Part shown: piece by piece, positions 7,350 through 15,978 of the stretch
Position numbering within the stretch: position 1 is the stretch's first letter
How the letters are laid out: every line of letters starts with the position of its first letter
Assembly: GCA_016292805.1 (NCBI GenBank)
Contig: JAEDFM010000002.1
Location: forward strand, 45,079 to 109,078
Origin: Treponema sp.
GTDB lineage: Bacteria > Spirochaetota > Spirochaetia > Treponematales > Treponemataceae
DNA: 64,000 bases
Direction of reading: 5' to 3'
Notes under the pieces: generated by a model
Databases searched by the model: none
Told to the model about the DNA's origin: nothing
Seen by the model: the letters and a program-made list of their open reading frames with translations, nothing else
Program-made: the position numbers and the translations under genes

Positions 7350-8741
7350 TTAGCGTTTCAAGCTTAAAACAGTTTCAAGTAATGTATCTGCAGTCTGGAT
7401 TGTTTTAGCATTAGACTGGAAACCACGCTGTGTTACAATCATATCAGTCATCTGTTCAGAAAGGTCAACGTTTGACATTTCCAAAGCACCAGCCATAAGT
7501 GTACCTTTACCTGCAACACCAGATTCACCAATACGTGCCATACCAGAGTTGTTTGATTCTACATAAGTATTATCACCAGCTTTTTCAAGACCACGATCAT
7601 TAGCAAATGTTGCCAAAGCTACCTGACCAATTGTACGAGTTGTTCCGTTTGAATAAACACCAGTAATTGTGCCGCTTGCATCAATCTTAAAATTATTAAG
7701 ATATCCAAGAGTATAACCATCCTGGTAGTAAGCTTTTGTTGTAGACTTGGATGCAGACTGTGTAATTGTATTTTCAAAACTTCCGATTGTACCAAGATTG
7801 ATGTTTAAAGTCTGACGGTAAGGGTTACCATCTGCATCTGGATTTGATTCAGGAACAGCAAAGGAAGCCTGAAGAACAATCTGTCCAATATCATTTGAAA
7901 CATTACCAGCAGAGTCTGTTACAGACTGCAAAGCACCCATGTTATCGAAAGTTACGATAAATGTATTTTCCATTCCGTCTGTTGTACCAAGACCAATACG
8001 AGTCTGAGTGTAATCTGCATTATCAGCATCAATATTTACAGTTGCCTGCCACTGATTTGGAGTTCCAACAACCTTTGTAAATGAAATAGACAAAAGGTGC
8101 TTGTTACCAAAGCTGTCATAAACTTCCTGTTCAGTTCCCCATGTTCCTTTAATGATATCTTCTGGACTTGCACCATCAAGGATTTCTGGAGTATTTTTAT
8201 TTAAGTTACATGCAAAGTTTACATTTTCTGTTGCTTTTGCAGGATCTTTTGAACCTACTGGAATAACAAGGTCAGTTGGAGTAGCAGCTGTTGTTACAAT
8301 CTGCTGTCCATTAACATCCTGAGCCATCCAACCCTGAACACGCATACCGTTTGCAGGATTAACAAGTGTTCCGTCCATATCAAGACCAAAAGCACCGTTA
8401 CGAGTATAGAAAGATTCTTCACCACTCTTCATGATAAAGAAACCATTTCCCTGAATTGCAAGGTCAGTAGAAACACCAGTTGACTGCAGGTTTCCCTGAT
8501 TAAAAATATTATCAATTGAGGCAACAGTCATACCAAGACCAACTTCTTTAGGGTTTACACCACCAAGTTCATCTGTTGGTTTTGCAGCACCAGCCATCTG
8601 CTGACTGATCATATCCTGAAACTGAACACGACCCCGTTTAAAACCAGTTGTGTTTACGTTAGAAATGTTGTTACCAATTACATCCATTCTAGTCTGATGA
8701 TTCTGGAGTCCTGATACACCAGAATAAAGTGATCTCATCAT
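7350..8741 (-). CDS. flgE: Flagellar hook protein FlgE
   Basis: 463 residues. The N-terminus MMRSLYSGVSGLQNHQTRMD with NNISNVNTTGFKRGR and the C-terminus (LSEQMTDMIVTQRGFQSNAKTIQTADTLLETVLSLKR) are the conserved D0 coiled-coil segments of rod/hook proteins. In spirochaetes hook subunits are covalently joined by lysinoalanine between Lys165 and Cys178 (established in T. denticola). Counting from the first Met, this protein has Lys at 165 (PVGSKDP) and Cys at 178 (NFACNLN), so the cross-link is expected. Ser/Thr-rich central domains match hook D1/D2. It is the last gene of flbB-fliK-flgD-flgE. A Shine-Dalgarno AAGGAG precedes the start by about ten bases, and a second ATG follows directly. Confidence 0.97.
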   Translation of the reverse strand: MMRSLYSGVSGLQNHQTRMDVIGNNISNVNTTGFKRGRVQFQDMISQQMAGAAKPTDELGGVNPKEVGLGMTVASIDNIFNQGNLQSTGVSTDLAIQGNGFFIMKSGEESFYTRNGAFGLDMDGTLVNPANGMRVQGWMAQDVNGQQIVTTAATPTDLVIPVGSKDPAKATENVNFACNLNKNTPEILDGASPEDIIKGTWGTEQEVYDSFGNKHLLSISFTKVVGTPNQWQATVNIDADNADYTQTRIGLGTTDGMENTFIVTFDNMGALQSVTDSAGNVSNDIGQIVLQASFAVPESNPDADGNPYRQTLNINLGTIGSFENTITQSASKSTTKAYYQDGYTLGYLNNFKIDASGTITGVYSNGTTRTIGQVALATFANDRGLEKAGDNTYVESNNSGMARIGESGVAGKGTLMAGALEMSNVDLSEQMTDMIVTQRGFQSNAKTIQTADTLLETVLSLKR

Positions 8742-8782
8742 AAGATTTACATCTCCTTTAGTTTTTTAGATTTGTTTACACC

Positions 8783-9241
8783 TTAGTTGCCATAAATGGC
8801 ATTTATTTTGTCCATACTGTAGAACATTCCGTTTACACGAATCTGAGGATTGTCACCTCTTGTAGCTCCGTCAACTACCCCTACAGTTGTTGTATCACCA
8901 ATGTTAAGTTCCACAGTTTTGCCAATTGTAGAAGCAGCTTCCTGGGAATTCAAAAAACTAGCCATTTTAGTAAAAGAATTACTCATGTTAGTCATCTGTT
9001 CCAGAGAACTAAACTGTGCCATCTGGGAAATAAATTCAGTATCTTCCATAGGATTTGTTGGATCCTGGTTAGAAAGCTGTGTAATTAAAAGTTTAAGAAA
9101 GTCGTCCTTTCCCAGCTGGTTCGACACCTTTCTTCCATCTGCAGGAGCATTTGTTTTATTAAAGAAATCTACAGCCTGATCAACTGCAGCTCTATCTCCT
9201 GCACTCATTTGAGTTGTAAATTGTGTGTTTAGTTGTTCCAT
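8783..9241 (-). CDS. flgD: Flagellar hook assembly scaffold FlgD
   Basis: 152 residues from the chosen start. The core DFLKLLITQLSNQDPTNPM plus FISQMAQFSSLEQMTNM is the signature of the FlgD N-terminal domain, which caps the growing hook and is shed when the hook is complete. The protein is short and ends after a small segment (VELNIGDTTTVGVVDG), so the C-terminal FlgD Ig/Tudor domain is reduced. The open frame continues four codons upstream to a GTG, but GAGG lies 6 bases before the second of two adjacent ATG codons; that spacing supports ATG at 9241. It lies between fliK and flgE. Confidence 0.93.
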   Translation of the reverse strand: MEQLNTQFTTQMSAGDRAAVDQAVDFFNKTNAPADGRKVSNQLGKDDFLKLLITQLSNQDPTNPMEDTEFISQMAQFSSLEQMTNMSNSFTKMASFLNSQEAASTIGKTVELNIGDTTTVGVVDGATRGDNPQIRVNGMFYSMDKINAIYGN

Positions 9242-9316
9242 CATTAACCTCACTCACATTAATAGAATACATTCCGGTAAAAACTACCGGAAAGCCGTAT
9301 TTCTTATATCGTCCCG

Positions 9317-10630
9317 TTATGCAACGATGTTTACAGAATAATTTCCAAAATGTTCCTGAATTCCGGAATTTTCTGTATTTTCATTTGAAATAGTATTACC
9401 AGCTACAGAGCCATACATCTGTTTTCCAAAAAGATTCGTTCCATCATTACGTTCTTCAAACGCAAAATTCTGATTTCCATTTCCACTATTACCGTAAGAG
9501 ACTTCGAAATTAGCAGAATCGAATCCATTTTTAATGAAGGCCTCCCGCAAGGTTTCAGAATTATCTTTGAAAACCTGCAAAGCTTCTTTTGTTGCTACTG
9601 TAATGTGTCCTGTTAAAGTTTTTCCATCCAGACTTAAATGAATTTTTACATTACCCAAGTCATCAGGATGAAGAATTAAATTAATAGTTCCCTGATTATT
9701 ATCTTTAAGAACAATATTTCCAGCTTTTACAAACTCAGGAACGCTAGCCTGAATCTGATTATTCAGCATTGTCTGAAAATTAGAACCATTTGCACCGGCA
9801 GTCTGATTATTTAAAGAAAGAACATCGGTCTGTACTGTATCTTCTGCATAATTCATTGTCATTACGGCAGTGTTTTCAGAAGTTACTTTAAGCTGAGTTT
9901 TTAATTTTGGTTCCTGTTTTTCAGATTCCTCAAGTTTTTCTGTTCTAAGATCCTGTACTGTAATTTTTGTTTCTTTATTTAACTTTGTATCTTTCTTTTC
10001 AGAAGACTTTTTAGTTAAATCAGAAAAATCCATTTCTTCGGAATCCTGAACTTTTGTAATCTGAGGCTGAACTGAATCTTCATCATTCTGAACAAATTCA
10101 ACTGCATATTCAGTTAAATCAATTTTTTCAGAGTTTTCTGGAGTTTCCTGTTTCTGATTGTTCATTAAAGAGGCAGTATATTCTTCAAAAACTTTAAGAT
10201 TATTATTTTCAATTGATTCTTCAGCTTTTACTTCAGCAAGCTTTTCCTTTGAGGCATCAGCTTTTGAAACCTTTTTTTTCAGTTCTTTAACATCAGTTTT
10301 ATCCCCTGCTTCGTCTTTTGCAACTTTTGCATCACCCTTAACTTCTGTTTTAACTGATTTTTCTTTTGTATCTGAATCCTTTTCAACAGCTTTTTCTTCT
10401 GTTTTTTCAGCTACAGTTTTTTCTTTGGTTTCTGTTGTTTCTGATTTTGTTACTGGAGCTTCTGCTTCAGCTTCTACAGGGGCTTCTTCCTTCTGGGCAT
10501 CTTTATAAAAAGACACCATATCTGCAAAAGAAGTAGTAGAATTTGAATTGAGAGAATCTTTAATGCTTTGAGATAACTGTAAATTAGCGGGATTGCTTTG
10601 ATTTACGATGATATCTGCAATTGCCGTCAT
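9317..10630 (-). CDS. fliK: Flagellar hook-length control protein FliK
   Basis: 437 residues. Residues 40-270 are a low-complexity, highly charged stretch rich in K, E, T and D (for instance EKTVAEKTEEKAVEKDSDTK), as expected for the ruler part of FliK, which measures hook length during secretion. The C-terminal domain (about 300-390: LILHPDDLGNVKIHLSLDGK, then VATKEALQVFKDNSETLREAFIKNGF) is the conserved flagellar hook-length control domain that switches export specificity. A Shine-Dalgarno AGGAG lies 7 bases before the ATG. Its position between flbB and flgD is normal for spirochaete flagellar operons. Confidence 0.9.
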   Translation of the reverse strand: MTAIADIIVNQSNPANLQLSQSIKDSLNSNSTTSFADMVSFYKDAQKEEAPVEAEAEAPVTKSETTETKEKTVAEKTEEKAVEKDSDTKEKSVKTEVKGDAKVAKDEAGDKTDVKELKKKVSKADASKEKLAEVKAEESIENNNLKVFEEYTASLMNNQKQETPENSEKIDLTEYAVEFVQNDEDSVQPQITKVQDSEEMDFSDLTKKSSEKKDTKLNKETKITVQDLRTEKLEESEKQEPKLKTQLKVTSENTAVMTMNYAEDTVQTDVLSLNNQTAGANGSNFQTMLNNQIQASVPEFVKAGNIVLKDNNQGTINLILHPDDLGNVKIHLSLDGKTLTGHITVATKEALQVFKDNSETLREAFIKNGFDSANFEVSYGNSGNGNQNFAFEERNDGTNLFGKQMYGSVAGNTISNENTENSGIQEHFGNYSVNIVA

Positions 10631-10683
10631 CTGGCACTCCTGAACATTAATTTATAAACGTAACAGGAGTAATTTCTGGATGA

Positions 10684-11313
10684 CTAGTCTAAGGACTCCG
10701 GCTTGCTTATCATCTTACGCTGTATTTCTGCAGCCCGATCAGATGGCATTAACGAAAGCCAGTACGAACCCATTGACGATGAACCATTTGCAGCTGCAAG
10801 CTCTTCAACCTTACGAAGAACGTCAATTACAGTTTGATCGTCCATTGCAACAAGAATAGCAACCGCAGCATCAGGTTTCATACCATTCAGATTCTTAGCA
10901 ATCTGTTCTACGTTTATATTCTTATCATCGTATTTTTTTAAGGTCAGGTTAAATGTTTTTTCTCTTTCTTCCTGATTTTTTTCTCGTTCAGCAAGTTCTG
11001 CAGCAATCTGTGCATTCTGATTTTCTAAGGAAGCAATATCGGCCTCACGCTTATCAAGTTCTTCCTTAAAAATATCATTTGCTTCGCGCTGTTTGCGCAA
11101 TCTGTCTTCATCAAGATTTGAAACCAGGGGCTTTGACTGTGTTACAGTAGTAGATGTCTGTGGTGCCTTACCTAAAGCTTTAGAAGCGGTTTTTCTAATG
11201 GAAGGTAGTGATACCACTCCCAGAAAGTTGAACCAGATAAGTCCACCAAACACAAGAATAAGGATAATAATAAGAAGTACTATTGATTTTCCAAAACTCT
11301 TTTTAAATGACAT
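10684..11313 (-). CDS. flbB: FlbB-like periplasmic flagellar collar protein (MotE-like)
   Basis: 209 residues: one N-terminal membrane anchor (SIVLLIIILILVFGGLIWFNF), a coiled coil (about 70-130, rich in E, K, R and Q), and a C-terminal MgtE-N/MotE-like helical domain (NVEQIAKNLNGMKPDAAVAI, then MDDQTVIDVLRKVEELAA). In Borrelia FlbB organises the spirochaete-specific collar around the periplasmic flagellar motor and supports stator assembly. The Shine-Dalgarno GAGGGG is strong. Only 38 bases separate it from the hexokinase gene upstream, so it may be co-transcribed with that gene. Confidence 0.82.
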   Translation of the reverse strand: MSFKKSFGKSIVLLIIILILVFGGLIWFNFLGVVSLPSIRKTASKALGKAPQTSTTVTQSKPLVSNLDEDRLRKQREANDIFKEELDKREADIASLENQNAQIAAELAEREKNQEEREKTFNLTLKKYDDKNINVEQIAKNLNGMKPDAAVAILVAMDDQTVIDVLRKVEELAAANGSSSMGSYWLSLMPSDRAAEIQRKMISKPESLD

Positions 11314-11351
11314 TTTCCCCTCGTTTAATGGTTAATTATAACATACTTATA

Positions 11352-12641
11352 TTAATCAATCAAACCAGAAATTGCAGCACCAAGAGTAATGTCATTATCG
11401 CAGGCAACAATTTTCCAGTAAATACCAAGCTGATTAGTAAGAACTTCATCAAGGTAACCATTAACTCGTTCTTTAATCATATTTGTCTTATGGAATGTTG
11501 AGCCATCACAAAGAATACAAATTGGCATAGATGCATTTTTACCTTTTCCAGTCTGTTCAGCACATGCAACAAGAATTGCAGCTGTATAGCGGGCAGATCG
11601 TTCAACAACTGCATCAAGAATCTGATAAATTTTATCAGCATCTTCTTCTGTAGCAACAGAGCATACAATTTTACCAAGAATTGATTCTGAATCGTATGGA
11701 CCGTGAAGATATTTATCCATTTCGATTAAAGTAAGTTCCTGGATTTTAAGAATTGCTGCATTTACTTTATCAGAGAATAATTTATCATTTGCAGCAGCTT
11801 TTAATGCTAAAAGTCCAACTGGACCAAGGTAAGCTCCTGAACAATGTTTTTCAAGATAGAATGAACCAGGTCTCTGAGTTGTTTTATCAAATTCAATATC
11901 AAAATCTGAATTAACCACACTTAAGAATTTTCCAGATTCACATACAATAATCTGTTCATCAATTTTAAGTTCTTTATCCCCAGGCTGAAGATAAGCAGCA
12001 TTCATACCAGTTCCAAGAATAAAACCAATATATGAAGAATATCGGTCTCCAGGACCAGCACAGGCAGCACCAGCCAACAAAGCAGCTACAGTATCATTAC
12101 ATAAAGTAACTCGTTTTGGAGTATTCCAGCCATGTTCTTTAAGAGCTTTTACAAGACATTCTCCAACAAGACTTCCAATTACTTCTGGAGCTTTTACTTC
12201 CTTAGAGAAACCTAAAAGTTTTCCATCTCCATTTTTCTGGATTTCCATAGGATAAGAAAAACAGAAACCAATACGGTCAGCTTTATTCTTAAGATGTTCA
12301 AGATTCAAAGCAAACTGTTCAAAGAATTCTTTCTTTGTAAGTTCTTTTTCTACACCTGGCATCTTTGTTTTTTCCATTTCTGAAATCAAAGGAGTCCCAT
12401 TACTGTTAAAAGTTACAAGACAGGAACGGAAATTTGTTCCACCAGCATCAATTACAATAACAGATTTATTTTTTGCAGATTCTTTTGGAGGATTACAGAA
12501 AGTTCTGATCATATCCTGATCTGCAGGAAGTTTTTTAAGTCCAAGAATCATATCGTCGCGAATTGCCTGAGCAACAGTTAAAACATCGATATGAGTTACA
12601 AAGTTATGGCGTGCCAAAAATGATGAAACTGAATTATTCAA
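11352..12641 (-). CDS. hxk: Hexokinase (eukaryote-type family)
   Basis: 429 residues. The phosphate-1 motif VIVIDAGGTNFRSCLV, the glucose-binding segment (GFCFSYPMEIQKNGDGKLLGFSK), the catalytic-Asp region TLCNDTVAALLAG, FILGTGMNAAY and the adenosine motif (ILCDGSTFHK) place it in the Hexokinase_1/2 family typical of eukaryotes and of a few bacteria including Treponema, not in the bacterial GlkA or ROK families. It phosphorylates glucose for glycolysis. The start codon is TTG with AGGAG 7 bases upstream; no upstream ATG is in frame. It runs divergently from uvrD and lies just before the hook genes, giving an odd metabolic-flagellar operon. Confidence 0.93.
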   Translation of the reverse strand: MNNSVSSFLARHNFVTHIDVLTVAQAIRDDMILGLKKLPADQDMIRTFCNPPKESAKNKSVIVIDAGGTNFRSCLVTFNSNGTPLISEMEKTKMPGVEKELTKKEFFEQFALNLEHLKNKADRIGFCFSYPMEIQKNGDGKLLGFSKEVKAPEVIGSLVGECLVKALKEHGWNTPKRVTLCNDTVAALLAGAACAGPGDRYSSYIGFILGTGMNAAYLQPGDKELKIDEQIIVCESGKFLSVVNSDFDIEFDKTTQRPGSFYLEKHCSGAYLGPVGLLALKAAANDKLFSDKVNAAILKIQELTLIEMDKYLHGPYDSESILGKIVCSVATEEDADKIYQILDAVVERSARYTAAILVACAEQTGKGKNASMPICILCDGSTFHKTNMIKERVNGYLDEVLTNQLGIYWKIVACDNDITLGAAISGLID

Positions 12642-12657
12642 TTTTTTTCTCCTATTT

Positions 12658-12686
12658 CTGACAATGATAACATTTTATGCTATATT
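12658..12686 (+). promoter_or_regulatory. Promoter of the UvrD/PcrA helicase gene
   Basis: CTGACA, 17-base spacer ending TGC (extended -10), then TATATT. The ATG at 12697 is 10 bases further on. An in-frame ATG at 12664 sits inside the spacer and cannot be used if this promoter is right. Confidence 0.65.
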
Positions 12687-12696
12687 TATCCACAGT

Positions 12697-14703
12697 ATGT
12701 TAGATTTGGAAACCTTAAAAAAAGAACTTAACCCTCAACAATATAGAGCTGTAACCACAACGGATGGCGCAATTTTAATTATTGCGGGTGCCGGAAGCGG
12801 TAAAACTCGTGTTATTACATTCCGTATTGCACATATGCTTGATAAAGGTATACCTCAAAGCCAGATTCTTGCCCTTACATTCACAAACAAGGCTGCAAAA
12901 GAAATGGCGGACCGAATCAAGGATTTAACACAGAGAAAGCTCCAGTTTCTTACAGTTTCCACTTTCCACGCTTTTGGTGTAAGAGTTCTTCGTGCAGATA
13001 TTGAACAGTTAGGCTACAGAGAAAATTTCAGTATTTATGATGAAACAGACCGTGTTGCATTAATTAAGGAATGTGGTCGGGAGCTTAAATTTGCACCAGA
13101 AGCCATGGATATTTACACCATCGGCAACCTTATTTCCAACATTAAAACGGGTCGCAAAAACTGGGATTCTTCTAATGATATGTACAGACCTTTATATGAA
13201 AGCTATCAGGAAGGTCTTAAGCTTTATAATGCAGTAGATTTTGATGATCTTATTGTATTGCCAATTAAATTATTTAAAGAACACCCAGAAGTTCTTGCAA
13301 AATACCGGGAACGATACAAATACATAATGGTTGATGAATTTCAGGATACAAGTCATCAGCAATATGAACTTATGCATCTTATTGCAGACCAGAATGTTGC
13401 AGTTGTAGGTGATGACGATCAGAGTATTTACAGCTGGCGCGGTGCAGACTATCAGAACATCATTAATTTTGAACACGATTTTAAAGTTACAGAAATCCGT
13501 CTGGAACAAAACTATCGGTCTTCAGAAACTATCCTTGAAGCTGCAAACGGAGTTATTGCCCATAATACAAACCGTAAGGATAAAAAACTTTGGTCTGGAA
13601 ACGGTGCTGGTAAACCTATAGAAATTTTTATGCCGGAAAATGAAGCAGACGAAGCTGATTTTATTTCTGAAAGTATTCTAGGAATTTCTGCAGAAGAACA
13701 TAGAAAATATGACGAATTTGGAGTTTTAATCCGTTCCAACACTCAGTCCCGATTTATAGAAGAAGCTTTTCTGGAAAATAATATTCCATATACAATGAGC
13801 GGTGGAACTTCTTTTTTTGAACGAAAAGAAATTAAAGATATCATCAGTTATTTGCGTATAATTTCCAATCACGATGATGATATCAACTTAATAAGAATTA
13901 TTAATACACCACGAAGAGGTATTGGACGAGCCACAATTCAACTTATGAATGATGAAGCAGAATTACAGGGCTGTACAATGTGGAATGCCATGATTTCCCT
14001 TATAGGGCGTCAGGACTCCCCTGCAAGTGATACTGTAAAAGAAGATTTACAGGAATTCATCAACATGATTGAATCTCACCGTCAGAAACTTTTAAGCGGT
14101 CGTGGTCTTGCAAATAAAGTTCGTCAGCTGGTAGAAGATATAAATTATAAAGACTATCTATACACCGAATATTCGAAAAACGAAAAAGCTGCCAGCTTTA
14201 AACTAAAGAATATTGAATATTTATTAAACTCAATGGAAGTTTGGGAAAATGATCCTGAAAATTCAAATCCAAACTTATATACATATTTGAATCGTATTAC
14301 CCTTCTTAGCCGTGATGATGGTGATGATGAAAATGACAAAGGAAAAGTAAACCTTATGACAATCCATGCTTCAAAAGGTCTGGAATTTCCTGTTGTATTT
14401 ATTGCAGGTGCTGAAGAAGGACTTATACCTCATGCCCGCTCTGTAGCAGAAAACGAAGGTAATGTAGAAGAAGAAAGAAGATTATTCTATGTTGCTATTA
14501 CACGAGCTAGAGATAAGCTGTTTATTTCAGCCTGCAGAAAACGCAAGCATATGCAGATGATTGCAGAAACTGAACCTAGCCGCTTCCTTGATGAAATCCC
14601 GGCAAACCTTGTTGAATATCATCAGCCAGCTCCAGAATTAACAGAAGAAAAAACCAGGGATTTAATGTCAGATTTTCTGGCCCAATTAAAGGCCAGATCA
14701 TAA
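12697..14703 (+). CDS. pcrA: UvrD/PcrA/Rep-type superfamily 1 DNA helicase
   Basis: 668 residues with all SF1A motifs: Q motif LNPQQYRAV, Walker A AGAGSGKTRV, Ia LTFTNKAAKEM, II (VDEFQDTS), III GDDDQSIYSWRGA, IV (EQNYRSSETIL), V (VNLMTIHASKGLEFPVVF) and VI (EERRLFYVAITRARDKL). It unwinds DNA 3' to 5' in repair and at stalled forks. The long open frame begins 11 codons earlier, but the promoter spacer covers that start and no Shine-Dalgarno sequence precedes either; the shorter form begins MLDLETLKKELN, like family members. The C-terminal Tudor-like tail of PcrA is short or absent. Convergent with the next gene. Confidence 0.94.
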   Translation: MLDLETLKKELNPQQYRAVTTTDGAILIIAGAGSGKTRVITFRIAHMLDKGIPQSQILALTFTNKAAKEMADRIKDLTQRKLQFLTVSTFHAFGVRVLRADIEQLGYRENFSIYDETDRVALIKECGRELKFAPEAMDIYTIGNLISNIKTGRKNWDSSNDMYRPLYESYQEGLKLYNAVDFDDLIVLPIKLFKEHPEVLAKYRERYKYIMVDEFQDTSHQQYELMHLIADQNVAVVGDDDQSIYSWRGADYQNIINFEHDFKVTEIRLEQNYRSSETILEAANGVIAHNTNRKDKKLWSGNGAGKPIEIFMPENEADEADFISESILGISAEEHRKYDEFGVLIRSNTQSRFIEEAFLENNIPYTMSGGTSFFERKEIKDIISYLRIISNHDDDINLIRIINTPRRGIGRATIQLMNDEAELQGCTMWNAMISLIGRQDSPASDTVKEDLQEFINMIESHRQKLLSGRGLANKVRQLVEDINYKDYLYTEYSKNEKAASFKLKNIEYLLNSMEVWENDPENSNPNLYTYLNRITLLSRDDGDDENDKGKVNLMTIHASKGLEFPVVFIAGAEEGLIPHARSVAENEGNVEEERRLFYVAITRARDKLFISACRKRKHMQMIAETEPSRFLDEIPANLVEYHQPAPELTEEKTRDLMSDFLAQLKARS

Positions 14704-14715
14704 AAGATTTATTGA

Positions 14716-15906
14716 TTAAAGTGCACAACCAAACATTAGGTCAAATTTTGGTCCAACCCCAATTTTATAACTAAACATTGCACCAAAATCAATTACATTA
14801 AAAATAAAATTAAGTCCAACCTGTGGTACAGAATATATTTTAACTTCATCAGAATAATTTTTACTATAATCAAAGTCACATTCATACCCAAGCATAAGCC
14901 AGGTATGAGGGACAGTTTTAAAATCAAGACCTAAGAACAATCCTGTAGATTCGTTGTTAATCCAACTTAATTGATAGTTCAGACCTGCATAAAGTCCCAC
15001 CGGTACACCACAATACATATAACTGAAACCAAATCTTTCAGGATATGGAAGTCCCATTGTTACAGTTATTGCACTATGAGATTCTTTATCATCTTTCCAT
15101 GGATGTAATATTGATTGCTTGTCACTTCGGGTAAAATAAAAACTGATAATTTCATCTAGTTCCACAGGAAAACAAATTTTATAATCAGGTCCAAGATTTT
15201 TGTTTATAAAAATAATTCCATTAACAGTTTCACCAGGTTTAACAACCTGTGAGAACAAAAGATTTCTACTTAAATAGTTTAAATCAATAGAAGCCTCTGC
15301 AGCAATTGAAAATAAAAAGCTAAAATCATAAGTAATTTCTATATTAGTTCTATTATGATATTTTGAAGGTCCTGGTCTTGGAGCAGGATACTTGTGATGT
15401 CCTGGTCTTTTTGGTCTGGAATGCTTTCCAGGATTTGATGGACGTTTATTAGAAGGTTCTTCACGTCCAGGTTTTGAATCATTATCGCAGTCATTTGCCA
15501 GCATCATATCAACCAGCATAACTCCACAACCAATGGCAGCCACAGTAACTGCAGCACCATATTCATATTCTTTAGATGAATAATATTTTGATGCAGGATA
15601 ATAATTTATTCCAGTCCAGTTATCAGCTTCATAAATACCCTGATATGCCATAATGGAATTTTCATTAAAATAAAAGTTTTCATCTCCATTATTAGAGATT
15701 TGAACACCTAACCTTATCAAATCATTATTTGCATCAGTTGCCATAACAGAAACATGAACATGGTTTTCTGTTACATAAGTTGCAGTGGAAGAACTGGAAG
15801 TATCTGTAATAAAAACTTTACCATCATCGATTGCATTTAACTTAATATTTGCAGCATATAAAAAAGAACAGAATGTAAATAAAAAGTAAATCAAACTTTT
15901 TTTCAT
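14716..15906 (-). CDS. Exported protein of unknown function, probably outer-membrane
   Basis: 396 residues. The start at KKSLIYFLFTFCSFLYAANIK gives a cleavable signal peptide, with AGAGAG as Shine-Dalgarno; an upstream in-frame start 11 codons earlier lacks these. Residues 30-120 are beta-rich, one hydrophobic segment follows (AAVTVAAIGCGVMLVDMML), then a Pro/Arg/His/Lys-rich hinge (about 155-190, with SRPKRPGHHKYPAPRPG). The C-terminal half has alternating aromatic/polar strands (FSYMYCGVPVGLYAGLNYQL, TWLMLGYECDFDYSK, VGLNFIFNVIDFGAMFSYKI) that look like outer-membrane beta-hairpins. No family recognised. Monocistronic, convergent with the helicase gene 12 bases away. Confidence 0.68.
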   Translation of the reverse strand: MKKSLIYFLFTFCSFLYAANIKLNAIDDGKVFITDTSSSSTATYVTENHVHVSVMATDANNDLIRLGVQISNNGDENFYFNENSIMAYQGIYEADNWTGINYYPASKYYSSKEYEYGAAVTVAAIGCGVMLVDMMLANDCDNDSKPGREEPSNKRPSNPGKHSRPKRPGHHKYPAPRPGPSKYHNRTNIEITYDFSFLFSIAAEASIDLNYLSRNLLFSQVVKPGETVNGIIFINKNLGPDYKICFPVELDEIISFYFTRSDKQSILHPWKDDKESHSAITVTMGLPYPERFGFSYMYCGVPVGLYAGLNYQLSWINNESTGLFLGLDFKTVPHTWLMLGYECDFDYSKNYSDEVKIYSVPQVGLNFIFNVIDFGAMFSYKIGVGPKFDLMFGCAL

Positions 15907-15923
15907 AAACTCTCTCTTAACAA

Positions 15924-15972
15924 CAAAAAATAAAACCAATTTGAAAGCATGAAAGTACTTACAAATTGGTTT
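15924..15972 (-). terminator. Terminator after the ABC-F gene
   Basis: AAACCAATTTG pairs with CAAATTGGTTT over an 18-base loop, with T-rich sequence after it on the minus strand. It separates the ABC-F/DEAD-box operon from the exported-protein gene. Confidence 0.75.
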
Positions 15973-15978
15973 AGTTAC

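Noticed and set aside
10158..10508. Ser/Phe/Ala-rich plus-strand frame opposite fliK
   Set aside because: Mirror of the Lys/Glu-rich fliK segment; low complexity; no promoter.
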